From assembly GCA_023664625.1 (NCBI GenBank), contig JAMPFD010000007.1, forward strand, positions 62,001-126,000: 64,000 nt of DNA, written 5' to 3'. The notes beneath the pieces are model-generated. The model was not told the origin of the DNA and made no database searches. It saw only the letters and a list, made by a program, of their open reading frames with translations. A program made the position numbers and the translations under genes. The stretch comes from Bacillota bacterium (GTDB lineage: Bacteria; Bacteroidota; Bacteroidia; Bacteroidales; Bacteroidaceae). This document shows, piece after piece, positions 15,642 through 27,300 of this stretch. The stretch's first letter is position 1; every line of letters begins with the position of its first letter.

Positions 15642-15649
15642 TAACTTTG
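15642..15649 (+). promoter_or_regulatory. Candidate -7 promoter box for terminase operon
   Basis: TAACTTTG matches TAnnTTTG exactly, with a TTTA 20 bases upstream (15618-15621) as a weak -33 element. Transcription would begin near 15656, which makes the ATG at 15637 impossible and supports 15670 or 15691 as the start of the next gene. Confidence 0.5.
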
Positions 15650-15690
15650 GAACACAGAAAAGACTATTCATGAAGAAAAAAGGGGCATTG

Positions 15691-16104
15691 ATGGAGTATT
15701 CTCAGGAGAGGTTAGACGACCTCATGAGGGCATACGACGAGTATATCGAATCGTGTGCTTATATTCGCATGCCCGAAGTCTATGCCCAAATCGTTAATAT
15801 GCCATCGAAACGTTTTTGGGTCAGCGATATACGTGCTTCTTTAGTCGTTTCTGCCATCGTTCGTGGGGAAGCGAAACTAAATGATATGTGGGGAACGAAA
15901 CGAGAAATGTATGAGGAAATATACAGGCGTGTATTGGCACTTCGTAAATCTCATCCAAATGCAAGCATTTCGGAGTTATGTCACAAAGTTGTACAACAAC
16001 CTGCACCTAAGTTTTATCTAACACCCGGAAGCGCGAAACAGATGGTTTGTAAAGCAAGGAAAGAATGGATAACAAGAAAGTTGAAAAGATTGCATCTCTT
16101 GTAG
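15691..16104 (+). CDS. Phage protein upstream of large terminase, small-terminase candidate
   Basis: This is a 137-residue protein starting MEYSQERLDDLMRAYDEYIE. The ATG at 15691 is preceded at short distance by AAAAAAGGGG; an in-frame ATG at 15670 is possible. It is helix-rich, with FWVSDIRASLVVSAIVRGEA in the middle and a basic C-terminal segment (KQMVCKARKEWITRKLKRLH) that could bind DNA. Position before rhomboid and terL and predicted fold suit a small terminase or packaging-site binding protein, but no family signature confirms this. The stop overlaps the rhomboid gene by 40 bases. Confidence 0.55.
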   Translation: MEYSQERLDDLMRAYDEYIESCAYIRMPEVYAQIVNMPSKRFWVSDIRASLVVSAIVRGEAKLNDMWGTKREMYEEIYRRVLALRKSHPNASISELCHKVVQQPAPKFYLTPGSAKQMVCKARKEWITRKLKRLHLL

Positions 16105-16580
16105 TCGCTCTTGTCGTGTTGTGCTTGTCTTTCGTTCAAGTTCACGATTGGACTGCGGTAGGTATATATGCCGACTGCGGTCTTGTTTGTCGTGTGCTAT
16201 ATCCATTCTTTCATGCCAATGTTTTGCATGCAGCACTCAATGCTTGGTGTCTCCTATCTATTGTGTTTATCTACAACATTTCCCTTTGGAGGCTCATTTG
16301 CTCATACGTTGTTGCTGCGACTATACCTGTTACCACATTGTCATTGTGGCTTGGTGGCGTATTCGATATGCCAACGGTAGGGATGTCCGGTATGGTGTTC
16401 TTCCTTTTCGCAACTATCACATTTGAGGTGGCTCGCAAATGGTACTATCAATCGTGGATGCTGTTCTATCTTGTAGTTGGCTTTCTCTTCCCGAATACAA
16501 GTGCATGGCTACACTTGTACTGCTATCTTGCAGGACTGTTGTTCGCATTACTTGTTAAACCTGTTAAAATATCGAAGTAA
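16065..16580 (+). CDS. Phage-encoded rhomboid intramembrane serine protease
   Basis: This 171-residue membrane protein has about six hydrophobic segments. The rhomboid signature is complete: His50, His55 and Asn59 in FFHANVLHAALN match the H...HxxxN helix of GlpG; Ser108 lies in GMSG (106-109); and the catalytic His150 is in WLHLYCYLAGLLFAL. A Ser-His dyad enzyme should therefore cut transmembrane segments that contain small residues. It has no extra cytoplasmic or C-terminal domain. It overlaps the gene before by 40 bases and the large terminase start by one base (TAATG), so it is an integral part of the packaging operon rather than a late insertion. The substrate is unknown. Confidence 0.85.
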   Translation: MDNKKVEKIASLVVALVVLCLSFVQVHDWTAVGIYADCGLVCRVLYPFFHANVLHAALNAWCLLSIVFIYNISLWRLICSYVVAATIPVTTLSLWLGGVFDMPTVGMSGMVFFLFATITFEVARKWYYQSWMLFYLVVGFLFPNTSAWLHLYCYLAGLLFALLVKPVKISK

Positions 16581-18682
16581 TGGCAAACTACATCATACGC
16601 AAGATTCTTGAAGAGAACGACAGGCGTAACGCTGAGGTGTACGCAAAGTTCAATCCGATAACAGGATTAGGCTCAATCGGAGAGCGTAAAAAAGTGTGCA
16701 TTGAAGACTTCCCGATAAAGAAGCAATACTTGCCTGTGGAAATGATGCGTGTTCCACTGGTAAGAAAACTTGTTGAGTATGGGTCTATTGAAAAGTATCT
16801 ACAAGAAGACCCTGAAATGCAAGCATCAGAAGAGGACTTTGAGGAAGACCGTGAAAAGGTTATCAAGCAGTTTGTTAAACTGCGCTGCCGTTACGACTTC
16901 GCTTTCTGGGCTGCGTTATATGTGTATATCAAGTGTAAAGGTGGTGGCGAAGATGTATTGTTTAGACTGACACGCCCACAAAGAAGATTTATTGCTCGCC
17001 TTGAACGATTACGAAAGGCAGGCAAGCCAATACGGCTTGTACTGCTAAAGGCTCGACAATGGGGTGGCTCTACCACATCACAAATATACATGGCATGGTT
17101 GCAGCTCATGCACAAGGTCGGTCTGAACTCTCTCATCATTGCACATCAAGGTGCAGGCTCTGACGAAATCAAGGATATGTTCGACCGCATGATTAAGGCA
17201 TACCCTGTTGATATGCTACACAAGATTAACGAAACATATAACGAGAACGAACCAAAACTTGTCGGTGTCGGCAAATCGGGAAGCATTCACCGTGTGCCAC
17301 AGCGCAACTGCAAGATTAAGATTGGTACTGCAGAACGCCCGGACTCTTGCCGTGGTGGCGACTACAACCTTGTTCACTTGTCAGAGGTCGGACTTTGGAA
17401 AGTGACCGATGGAAAGAAGCCGGAAGATATTGTGCGCTCGGCTTGTTCTGGTGTGCTACTGAAACCTTACACAATGATTGTGTATGAGAGTACGGCAAAC
17501 GGTACTGGCAACTTCTTTCAGAAGGAGTATGACGACGCAAAGGAAGGTAAATCGCAGTTTGAAGCGATGTTCGTCTCTTGGTTCGACATAGAGCAGTATT
17601 CAATGCCTATTGACGATATAGAGGAGTTCGCAACAAATCTGTTTGCCAACAGGGAGAACGAAAATGTCACATCTACTCGTGAAGAAAACGGCAAATACCT
17701 GTGGTGGCTGTGGGAGCTTGGAGCAACACTCGAAGCCATAAACTGGTACATACAGGAGCGGGCAAAGTACACCGACCATGGATTGATGGCTGCGGAGTTC
17801 CCATCTGACGATGTAGAAGCGTTTGTGCATTCGGGCGCAAGAGTATTCGACAAATACAATGTTGAAAAGCTGCGTCCATCATGCAAGCCGCCTAAGTACA
17901 TTGGTGAAGTATATGCAGATGAGGACGAGGGTAAGAACGCTCTTCGCAACCTACGCTTCTCGGAAGACAAACAGGGACTGTTGTGGATATGGGAGAAGCC
18001 GGAGATTGACGACCAAGAAATTGTGACGGAACGCTATCTTACGGTTGTTGATGTTGGTGGACGCTCGAATAAGGCGGACTTCTCTGTTATACTTGTCGTT
18101 GACCGTCTGTTTATGGCAGAGGGTGGTAAACCTGTTGTCGTGGCTCAATGGTATGGGCATTGTGACATAGACATTTTGGCGTGGAGAGCTGCACAGATAG
18201 CTGCCTACTACGATAACTCGTTGCTTGTGATTGAGAGTAACACGCTGGAAACACACGACAAGGAAAGACAAATTGAGGGTGGCGACCAGTCGCAATTTAT
18301 CCTCAATCAGCTTAATGGTGTATACAACAACCTCTATGCACGAAAACAATCAGAGGAAGACATACGTGAAGGACTGCCTGTAAAATACGGATTTCACACC
18401 AATGTTTCAACAAAGCCAATGATTATTTCCACACTCGTAAAGGTCATACGTGAGCAACTATATACAGAACGTGACACAAGGTGCCTTGATGAATATCTCT
18501 GCTATGAGAAAAAGCAGAATGGGGCATTTGGAGCGATTACCGGTAAGCATGACGACCTGTTAATGACACGAGCAATCGGACTTCACATCTGCTTCTACGA
18601 AATGACAATTCCTAAGTTTGTACCTCGGCAGGGTAGATTTAAAGTTAAAAAGAAAAAGGTTGTTTCGGCAGCCTCAATATAA
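16580..18682 (+). CDS. terL: Phage terminase large subunit
   Basis: This 700-residue packaging motor cuts and pumps DNA into the prohead. The ATPase part shows a Walker A variant KARQWGGST (157-165), a Walker B-type VHLSEV (265-270) and a coupling motif ESTANG (303-308). The C-terminal RNase H-like nuclease shows Asp491 in LTVVDVGGR, a second acidic site in LLVIESNT (about 557) and KHDDLLMT near the end. The N-terminal 130 residues are an extra helical region. Length and motif order are normal for the family. The start overlaps the rhomboid stop. Confidence 0.93.
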   Translation: MANYIIRKILEENDRRNAEVYAKFNPITGLGSIGERKKVCIEDFPIKKQYLPVEMMRVPLVRKLVEYGSIEKYLQEDPEMQASEEDFEEDREKVIKQFVKLRCRYDFAFWAALYVYIKCKGGGEDVLFRLTRPQRRFIARLERLRKAGKPIRLVLLKARQWGGSTTSQIYMAWLQLMHKVGLNSLIIAHQGAGSDEIKDMFDRMIKAYPVDMLHKINETYNENEPKLVGVGKSGSIHRVPQRNCKIKIGTAERPDSCRGGDYNLVHLSEVGLWKVTDGKKPEDIVRSACSGVLLKPYTMIVYESTANGTGNFFQKEYDDAKEGKSQFEAMFVSWFDIEQYSMPIDDIEEFATNLFANRENENVTSTREENGKYLWWLWELGATLEAINWYIQERAKYTDHGLMAAEFPSDDVEAFVHSGARVFDKYNVEKLRPSCKPPKYIGEVYADEDEGKNALRNLRFSEDKQGLLWIWEKPEIDDQEIVTERYLTVVDVGGRSNKADFSVILVVDRLFMAEGGKPVVVAQWYGHCDIDILAWRAAQIAAYYDNSLLVIESNTLETHDKERQIEGGDQSQFILNQLNGVYNNLYARKQSEEDIREGLPVKYGFHTNVSTKPMIISTLVKVIREQLYTERDTRCLDEYLCYEKKQNGAFGAITGKHDDLLMTRAIGLHICFYEMTIPKFVPRQGRFKVKKKKVVSAASI

Positions 18683-18704
18683 AAACATATTAAACAATAA
18701 AAGT

Positions 18705-19088
18705 ATGAAAGCAAAACTGAACATCTTCGTAAAAATGAAAGCTGCGCTACGACTGATTGAAGCAGTGCGCCGTGCAAACAAGGCACATCAATCAACAGGC
18801 AACCGCTACTACGTGATGCCTACGAGCGGAACATCAGGCATGCTCATCATTATGGACCGCTTCAACTTCCGCAAGCTGAAACAGAAGCACTACATCAACC
18901 GCAACGCCACACAAATGAACCTTGCATCAGAGTGCTTCTATTGTACTCCATACAGCAATGGCACAGGCAAGCTGTCTCCAATGGAAAAGTCACTTAAACG
19001 TGAATCATACTATTCTTGGGTGGCTGCGGTTCGTAAGCTCCGAAAGAATGAGAAGTTGAAGAACAAAACCAAGAAGAAAAATGAGTAG
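18705..19088 (+). CDS. Small basic phage protein downstream of terL
   Basis: This is a 127-residue protein starting MKAKLNIFVKMKAALRLIEA, 22 bases after the terminase stop; upstream in-frame codons overlap terL and are not needed. It is rich in Lys/Arg, with a mixed middle (GNRYYVMPTSGTSGMLIIMD, then RFNFRKLKQKHYIN) and a very basic C terminus (KLRKNEKLKNKTKKKNE). No known domain is recognised. Basic charge and the packaging-operon position allow nucleic-acid binding. The stop overlaps the next small ORF (ATGAGTAG). Confidence 0.55.
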   Translation: MKAKLNIFVKMKAALRLIEAVRRANKAHQSTGNRYYVMPTSGTSGMLIIMDRFNFRKLKQKHYINRNATQMNLASECFYCTPYSNGTGKLSPMEKSLKRESYYSWVAAVRKLRKNEKLKNKTKKKNE

Positions 19089-19224
19089 ATACTACAAGAA
19101 ACAGTGCTTGGACGGAATAGCCACACTGACAAACAATCCGCTTGCACTGGATAATATTCGCAAACAGAAATCAGCCGGAAAAGGTATATACAACGACACG
19201 GGAAAACGTAACAACGGAGAATAA
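19081..19224 (+). CDS. Small phage ORF, 47 residues, end of terminase operon
   Basis: The ATG at 19081 overlaps the previous stop, and the frame ends at TAA 19222-19224, just before a strong hairpin. The product begins MSRYYKKQCLDGIATLTNN and is basic and polar without motifs. Overlap coupling and position before the terminator support a real gene. Function unknown. Confidence 0.5.
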   Translation: MSRYYKKQCLDGIATLTNNPLALDNIRKQKSAGKGIYNDTGKRNNGE

Positions 19225-19226
19225 CA

Positions 19227-19256
19227 AGAGGGGCATATCGGTTGATATGTCCCTCT
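19227..19256. terminator. Hairpin between convergent phage operons
   Basis: A 13-pair stem (AGAGGGGCATATC / GATATGTCCCTCT, one G-T pair) with a four-base loop separates the plus-strand terminase operon from the minus-strand portal gene, whose stop is at 19262. T runs are short on both sides, so it may act as a bidirectional terminator or an mRNA end-stabilising hairpin. Confidence 0.65.
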
Positions 19257-19261
19257 GTTAG

Positions 19262-21238
19262 TTATGCTACACTTCTCATTGCATTCTGCAACTGGTTTAC
19301 AGCTTGCATATTCGCTCCCTGTTGTGCCTGTTGCATCAGCTGTGGAGAAATACCGTCAGGTACTTTGCCCTGCTCCAGCTGTTCCCTCTGAGATTTAATG
19401 CTCTGCAACAACTCGTCCGCAAATGGGAAGTCTCCATGTTCAAGAAGTTGTTCAACACTGATTGCCTGTGCTTGCCACAACTGCATCAGAACATCATTAG
19501 CCAGATGTCTGTACGCTGGTGTTGTCGTGCTTTCTGTGATGCTCAAATCAAACTCAACGTCTCGTATCTTCTTCGGGTCGTAGATAATTTGTGCGCCACT
19601 CTTTCCCGCAATATTGAATACACGCTTGCTGTCATAGAACTGCTGCATATTCTTCACGTCTTTATACGCTCCGTCTATCACAAAACCACTGAAACACTCC
19701 AGTAAGTCAAGCAGCGACTTGGTGGCATTATCGGTCTGCTGGTTGTAGTGCGCTGCACTCTCGCCAGAATAGCCCGGCTTTCCTTGTAATGCCTGTGTGA
19801 TACCTGATATGTCATCGAAGAATTTAAGCTGTATGTTAAGTAATTCGGCTATGCCTATGTTAGTCGAATTATTGGCAACCTGCTGCGGTATCTTACCGCT
19901 TTTGCTCGGCTTATAGACTATCACACCGTTGAACTCTGTCCAGCTTTCTGCGATGTCTTCCATGCTCACGCCATCAGGCAAACAATCGTCTGGCATAAGC
20001 AGAACCCCCTTGGCACTCGCACGCATTATCCAGTCGTACAGAGTAATCAAGCGGTTCACATATCGTTGCTGGTCTATAACATCGGCAACGAATGAGTGTA
20101 CCTCGCCATCAATAAACGGATATGCCTTAAAAACGTATGGGTGACTGCCATGCTCGTATGGTGTTTCCCCCTCTTTCAGAATATCACCGAATGGCGACAG
20201 GTAATAGAAATACCAGTAATCATCCACAAACCATGTCGCCTTGATTAGCGGAACTTCATCTTCTGGCATTCCTTGCTGTCTTGCCATTTCAAGCCTTTCT
20301 TCATTCGGCTTAGCAACCGATGTATAGTAGTCTTCTTCGTCAATCTTGAAGATGTCTCCGTTTTGATAATCATGACAACGGTATCGTGGTTTCTGTTCCT
20401 TGCGCCATATCTCAATAACACGGCAACGCCCCGGCTCACTCGTGAAAAGGAAGTCGTAGTTTTGCAGTCGGCTATATCCAAAGCTCTCTGCGTAAGTAGC
20501 AATGTAGTCCTTACGAGAAGCATATTTGTATATATCACGCAGTCTGCGATATTCTGATGGGGAAGAGGCGAACTGCTCACATAGCTGTCCGAAAGATATG
20601 TCGTGAACCTCACCAAGTACACTAACGTCCCAACCTCTGAAATCCCTCATGTTGTTATCTATGAAGAAATTATTTGGCTGAACATAGTCCGTCCAGCAAT
20701 CTTCCTTGCCGTTGCGCCAACCGTATGACTTGCGATGAACGATAAATCCACTGATAAGAAACTCTTCCATAGAACGGGCAAATACCTCAGTCATGCGGTT
20801 CAGCTGCATATTACATTGCAGGATGGTGCTCATAGTCTCGCCAAGTTTCTGTTCGTCCCTGTCACGAGCCACACAGGTAGGTTCTTTGTTCTGACTGCGG
20901 TACACACCAAGCACGCTGCGCACAAGTCTGCGGATAAGATTGTTTTTCAGCGGAACATTGCCTTGAGATTTAATATACTCCTCCTCGGTCATTTCCACGC
21001 AATCAACCTTGATTTTGTCGTCCCATTGGTTACCATAGGTGTACCGCTTGTTACGTTCCCTGTCTCTCCGGAAGTCCTCCATCTGATTCCAATAATATTG
21101 AGCTTCCATCAATATGTCAAACGCCCTGCGCTCACCAAATTGTTTTGACGAACGCACGGTGTCCATCTCATCTATGTCATCATAACGTGGCGCAACACGT
21201 TTCATTGACAACAACTTGTTATTCTTATTTGTCGGCAT
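19262..21238 (-). CDS. Phage portal protein
   Basis: This 658-residue protein forms the dodecameric DNA gate at the capsid vertex. It has the P22-like portal layout: an N-terminal clip/wing region with FDILMEAQYYWNQMEDFRRD and RYTYGNQWDD, LKNNLIRRLVRSVLGVYRSQ, DYVQPNNFFIDNNMRDFRGW, and a stem/crown part with DDISGITQALQGKPGYSGES followed by a Gln-rich C terminus (QLMQQAQQGANMQAVNQLQN). A -7-like box TACCTTTG lies on the minus strand at 21290-21283 upstream of the start. It is the last gene of the leftward virion operon that includes the giant polyvalent protein. Confidence 0.88.
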   Translation of the reverse strand: MPTNKNNKLLSMKRVAPRYDDIDEMDTVRSSKQFGERRAFDILMEAQYYWNQMEDFRRDRERNKRYTYGNQWDDKIKVDCVEMTEEEYIKSQGNVPLKNNLIRRLVRSVLGVYRSQNKEPTCVARDRDEQKLGETMSTILQCNMQLNRMTEVFARSMEEFLISGFIVHRKSYGWRNGKEDCWTDYVQPNNFFIDNNMRDFRGWDVSVLGEVHDISFGQLCEQFASSPSEYRRLRDIYKYASRKDYIATYAESFGYSRLQNYDFLFTSEPGRCRVIEIWRKEQKPRYRCHDYQNGDIFKIDEEDYYTSVAKPNEERLEMARQQGMPEDEVPLIKATWFVDDYWYFYYLSPFGDILKEGETPYEHGSHPYVFKAYPFIDGEVHSFVADVIDQQRYVNRLITLYDWIMRASAKGVLLMPDDCLPDGVSMEDIAESWTEFNGVIVYKPSKSGKIPQQVANNSTNIGIAELLNIQLKFFDDISGITQALQGKPGYSGESAAHYNQQTDNATKSLLDLLECFSGFVIDGAYKDVKNMQQFYDSKRVFNIAGKSGAQIIYDPKKIRDVEFDLSITESTTTPAYRHLANDVLMQLWQAQAISVEQLLEHGDFPFADELLQSIKSQREQLEQGKVPDGISPQLMQQAQQGANMQAVNQLQNAMRSVA

Positions 21239-21282
21239 ATTATAATGTTTTATAACACTTAGGGGCTACCATATTGCTTGTG

Positions 21283-21290
21283 CAAAGGTA
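21283..21290 (-). promoter_or_regulatory. Candidate -7 box for portal gene
   Basis: The minus strand reads TACCTTTG, a match to TAnnTTTG, 45 bases upstream of the portal ATG and just past the stop of the giant gene. No clear TTTG -33 element is present. It may give the portal its own transcript. Confidence 0.4.
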
Positions 21291-21318
21291 GTACCCTAAG
21301 TATTAAAAGTTACTATAA

Positions 21319-24300
21319 CTATTTACGGTTACGAGTTTCATTCATTTCAAGAATCATCTCTTTCTTCAGGGCGTTCAGTTCTAACTCAACCTCTTTGTAC
21401 TCCTCCTCATCAGCAGCCTCCTTTAACTCCTTCGTCAAATCTTCTATATCCTTTCTATAGTCCTCGAAGATTTCATATCGGGCAAATTCGGGCGAATTAT
21501 AAAGGAAGTCTATCTTTTCCGCATAGTCAAACACGCCATTATCAGTGTCGTCCTCATAATGTTTCAGACGATTTTTTATTATGTCGTGCTCGTTTTTCAG
21601 ACGGAAATACTCGTTGTTTATCGCTCTGAACTCGGTGCGTTCGTCTCCGGCTTTCAACAAGCGGTTGACAAGTAGCACACTGCGAGGGTCATACTCTCGG
21701 TCTCCAAAGAATGTTTCACCTGTTTTAACCATTTTGTCAATGGTACTGAACACACCTCCGAAATATCCGTTTAACATATACTCCACCTTTGCAGGGTTGA
21801 TGTCAATCGCTCCCTTTGTATAAGGGTCTCCACCAGTTGCTTCGTTCATGGTTTCCGCAAGCCCGACAATGTACTTGTTCGCACTCTTGTACGCCTTTGT
21901 CCACTCCGGCATATCTTTGTTGTATGGAGTATTTTTGTAGAGTGGCATTCCTGTCCAGCTCTTTTCCATAACGTATGCCTCTGCAAGAGGCTTCACGGAA
22001 CTTGGAATGAAAGCACCAAGACCGCCACCGCCTTCCATGATGTCAAGCGGAAAAACCTGTGTCATTTGCCCCATGATTTTCTCTGCAAGCTCGCCATCGG
22101 TATAGTGCTCCTTTCCGCTCAGCACTGATGACATGAGTTCGCCCATACCATAAATGGCACGATACTCCTGTGGCAATGGCAGTGAAATCCAATGCTCGCC
22201 AGCACGAAACAAGAGGTTACTGCGTCTCACATGGTCGGGTAAGTTGTAGTATGCGTTCTTATCATCGTCATCATCGTCTCCGTTAAGATACGCCATGAGT
22301 GCGCCAAGAATAAACATTGTCGCCATTGCAGTGAGAGCCTTTGCAGGATGTCTCTTTGTCTGTCTGCCGAAATTTGTAGTGCCTTGTATGGCTGCATTCC
22401 AGAACACGAAGCCACTTCGGCCAAGACCGGAAATCAGTGAACTTACATTTCCTGCTCTCGTCTGCCCTACGGCATCATAAAACTTTGCTCCGCTTCCTTT
22501 CTTGTTGAAGTTCACACTTATATCCTTTGCGTCATAGATGGCTCGGTCAATACTTCTGCCAAACTGACGTGAGGTAATGAACGCTGCAAAGCGTGCACAG
22601 TTCTCAACGGCTCTGTTGTACTCGTCGAAACGTTCGCCAAGCCAGTCCCATGCACGTCTTACCGAAATCTTGCCGTTCGCTTTCTTCAACTCTCTGCGAA
22701 TGTCGTTCTTGTGCTGCTCTATGTCTCTGATGTTCGCATAGCCGGTCTCACCTCCGTTCACCATAAACTGATGGAACATCTTTTCGATAGGGTCGCTCAT
22801 ATCAAGCTCTCCTTTTCGGTGCTTAGCCAACAAAATCTTCAATCTTGCAGGATTTGCCAGTGCAACGTTCCTATGGAAGCGCAAAGCATAGTTCGGGCTT
22901 TCCTTCACCCATACCATCGTGTTGGTGTAGAGCATATCTCGCATAAAGTTCGATATGACAAAATCGGGGTTGCGTGTCGTATAAAACGCACTCAACTGAC
23001 GATTTATCTTTTCTCCGCCACGCAACACTGCACCGATAGCTCCCGACATATCGTTATCTGGGTTTGTCTGTCCGTTGATAGCTTGTGCTGCTCTCGGATT
23101 ACCGTTGATAGTGATGATGTAGTCTCGTCCGTTTCGTTTCACAACAATCTGATGCTGCCTCAAATCACCACTCTCAACTACTCTGTAAGGTATGCCAACC
23201 GCATCTTTGCCACGTTTGTACTTGTCTGGCTTACTTTCTGCAAGCTGCTTCATGCGCTCGTTGAAGTCGTTCATCTTCTTTTCGACCTCATCGGGGGTGT
23301 CTGTGGTTTCAATGTTATCTGGAAAGACAGGTTTCCACTCGTCCGTAACATCATCATACTGTATCCACAGGTCACTCACGCTCGCGAGGTCACTCGGATG
23401 ATTCAGCACAAAGTTCAAGAAGCGTTGCTTCACGAGCTTGTTTCTATTGCCCTGTGTGATGGCACCTTCTGCCATAGACTGCATATTGGCAAATGGGTCG
23501 TCAGCCTTTGAGCTACGTCCGTGCGCTTTCTTGATAGGAGCATTGAACGCACTATGCTTGTCGGTTAGATAAGCGTATGCCTCATTACTGGTCTTCTCAT
23601 CAAAGCCACGCAACGGAATATAATACTCATACATAGACTTTACACTTTCGTATGTTTCCTTGCTCATCATGCCACACTCGTATGTTTTGCTCAATGTTGC
23701 AGCGTTTACAGCATTCACCTTATCCCACAAGTCGGTAGTGTCGTGGCGACTTTCATAACTTGCCACCATAGCCTGTGCTTCGGCTTCTGCATCCGCAACA
23801 TCATCCATGCCTGTTAAGGCTGTCAGTCCTGCATAATCTCTTGCACGAAAATCGTCAAGTGTCTTTGTGCCGTTAGGAGTTTCGCTGATATACTTGTTGA
23901 AATCACGCTCTGCCATAACGATGTTACGCTCAAGACCATGCTTTGCCATCATGTAATCGGTCAGCTCCTCACGCTCTGCCTCAGTGTGCGCCAAGTTTGC
24001 CACTTCATCAAGCATTGGTTTGAACAAAAGATGAGCAAAGGCATCAGCCTCAGCCTTGTTCGTGCTTGATAAGCGGTTCTCGCCAAGATATGCGTTCTCA
24101 AAGCCGCTCACATCTTCGATGTTGCCATGCTTTCTGTCAGCTTTTAGCATGGCTTCCATTGCCTCACGGAGTCCGAGCATACTATCTTGCAGGGCTTCCT
24201 GCGTCTGATACCAGCCTCTCTTCACACGCTGCTCGTACCTGTCACGAGCCAAGACTCTTTCGTGAACTTTTGGGTCTCCGTCTCGGAACAGGGCATCATC

Positions 24301-27300
24301 AGCAACAGCCGTTTGTTGGCTGCTGCTGTTTTGCACTTGATAGTTTCCTACTTTCAAGTCCTGCTGTTTGGCTACATCTTCGGCTTCTCCGAGAATGCTG
24401 CGATAGCGACCGGGGTCTGCAAGGTTCTCATAGCTACGCCACAAGATATAACGCAGTTCATTGTCCGTCAGAGTGACATCGGAAAATCCCTCAAATCCAA
24501 TATTATGGAGCATATCAAGGAACCAGCTCTTAATCTTACTCCACCAACTTGCATTTGTATGCTCAAAGTCTGTATTCTCTGCAAGTCCTGCAAGGTATTC
24601 TTCCGTTGCGGTGCGGAAGTACCAATCATGCTTCTTTGCCATTTCGACAATCTCCCTGCGTATGGATTCATCGGCATTGTTGAATACATTATCAAGGAAC
24701 GTGTCAAAATGTTCTCCGAACAACTGGCGCAGTCCGTAGTGTGCCACTGCTTCGTGAAGCAATGTCTGTTCCACATCAAATACATTCACATGGTTAGGTA
24801 TGACAATCGTTATCTTGCCTATACTCTTTGAGTAGAAGCCCTTTGCACGCTGTTTTTTCCCCTCCAGCGTACTTGCATCGGTTACCACTTCGACATTGTC
24901 AAGACCAAGTTTCTCTACGAGTTCATTTACACGCTCAACCATTCTCTGACGCTCACGCTCCGCAAATGCTTTGCGCTGTGCCTTACTCCTTGGAGACTTG
25001 CCAGTCCACTTTGCTATCGGGTCATTCTCATAGCTCAACGCATCGTCAGAGTATGTACCATCACCGTTACGGGACAGTTCATCTTCGTTCTGCCCTTTAA
25101 TCTTTACGCCCAGTCTGCTAAGAACTGCAACAACCTTGTCAATTTGACTTGCAGGAATATCGGCACGCAGTTGTCCTCGGTATGGATAGAAATTTCCGCC
25201 TGCAGCCTTTAACAGGTCTGCATTCTCGTAATACTGAGCACCGTCCTTCTTACTCTTAGGAACGGTGAGGTAGTGCATATTAGACCAACTACCGCCCTCT
25301 ATACGCACCTTACCATCACAGCTTGTGACGGTCTCGTATTGCTTGATTTGCTGCATACGGCTGCTTATAGGCGCACCGCTGGTTTTAAGCATTGATGCGT
25401 TCCACTTGTCAGGCATAAGAATACCATCATGCACATTGCCGTCAATGTCCGTGTAGCTGATGAGCTGACCCGGATAACCGCCATGCTCATCTTGTGTGTC
25501 TGCAATAGCCTGCAAGATGTTGCCGGTCATGATGAAACCTTGTTTGCGTGTCTCATTCGGTATCTGTGCATCCCAGTTGTCAAGAGTCGTCGAACGGGCA
25601 GAGTCCCAATTATCATTGGTCATTTTGTCAATGCTTGTCAGGGCAGTGCCGTCTGATAACTTAACCTCAACACGTCTGCGCCCGTCAAGAGTAGCGAACA
25701 CTGCAAACGTAGTGGATGCGGTTATCTTCTTGTCCTTTGTCTTGTATCCGCAGAAGATAGCAGGAGAAGCAAAATCGAACACCATTGATTCAAGCGTTTC
25801 AGGTACAAGATAGGTTCCGCCAACCTCAAACATGTCCAATCGTCTCAATAATTGGTCGCTGTTTGAGTTCAGCCTTATCATGTTATCCTGATGCTTGGCT
25901 TCTACTCGCTCGTTGGTATCAGTCGTAATACGAGCTATAGCCTCACTCTTTTCTTCGGCGGTGCGTTTCTGCTGACGGTTGATTTTCTCCGTCTGCTTGG
26001 CGATGTCTTCCGCTGCTTTGGCTTTAGCCTTCTCGTATCGTTCATTTTCGGCTGCTATGCGTGCTTTATCCTCTCGGTGTATTGTGTCCTTGACTGATTG
26101 AAGATGCCCGTCTGCATTACCGTTGTTGATTTGAGATATAACCTTTTTAACCTCTTCGGCTTTCATCGGTTTTCTCAAAACATCCATCTCTACTTTTTCT
26201 ACATAGGAGTTACGGGCAAACGGATTGCTGCCATTAGGGTCAATGCCTTCTGACGACACTCTTTTATCCAATGTGGTCGCACGAAGTGGCATGACAGATA
26301 TTTTAAGGTCATTGCTGCCTGTATCGTTGAGATACTTAATCAGCTCGTTGTAGCGCCTTACTACATCGTCATAGAACTCTTCTTGCTCCTTTGTACTAAG
26401 CAATGCCACATAGCCTGTAACCTTACGGGCATCATCTTCTTGTGGCTTGTATTCATCCAGTTCACTTGCCTGTACTCGTCCTGCTCCTGCACCTGCTTTC
26501 TTCAAGGGTGTACACATCTTTTCGTACACATCTACATTGTCTCGCAGATACTCCACGACAACCTGACTACCATACTTGTTCAGCAGGTCGGGTGCTTCAA
26601 CCTCGTTGCTATCGCTGTCCTGCGATGTGGTCGTATTGGCATTCAGTGATTTCAGTTTGGTTGATAGCATCATCAAGAAACGGTTCTCTGCAGGAACAGG
26701 CAAACCGAGGTTGATATAATATCCTCTGTGGACCTGTCCTGTACGGTCGATGCGTCCAATCATCTGCATGTAGTCGTTGATGTCACTCAACGGCTGTGCA
26801 ATAATCATTGTGCGTTGACGCTGGTCGCTAAATCTCTCCGATGCATGCAAGCTAATACCAGTAGAAGCAGACTTGTTGAGAATAAGCACATCAAGAGTTC
26901 CATCGTTAAACTCTCTCTGCATCTTCTTTTTGTCCTTGTCGGTTCTGCGTTTTACAACGACTTCGCCTTTGGCATTGCGCTCAACATACATATTGCGCCC
27001 AGTCAATTCACCTACCTTGTAGCCTTTCTCATGAAGACGCTCAATGATGGCATCAAGCGGACTGATGAAGATACCGCTGGTGCTTTCACTAATGAACTGC
27101 TGCAACTCGTAGTATGCTTTCTCTCCAGCTTCACCTAACTGCTTAGGGGTGTAGTAGGCATGGCTTTCATTGCCGTCCTCGTCCTTTACGGTGTACTGCA
27201 TGACGGAATCAAGTCCTTTCAGCAAACTTGCACTAAATGTAGGCTCGGCAATGACATCACCAGCCGAATAATCCTTGATAGTGCTTTCCATCGTACTCTC

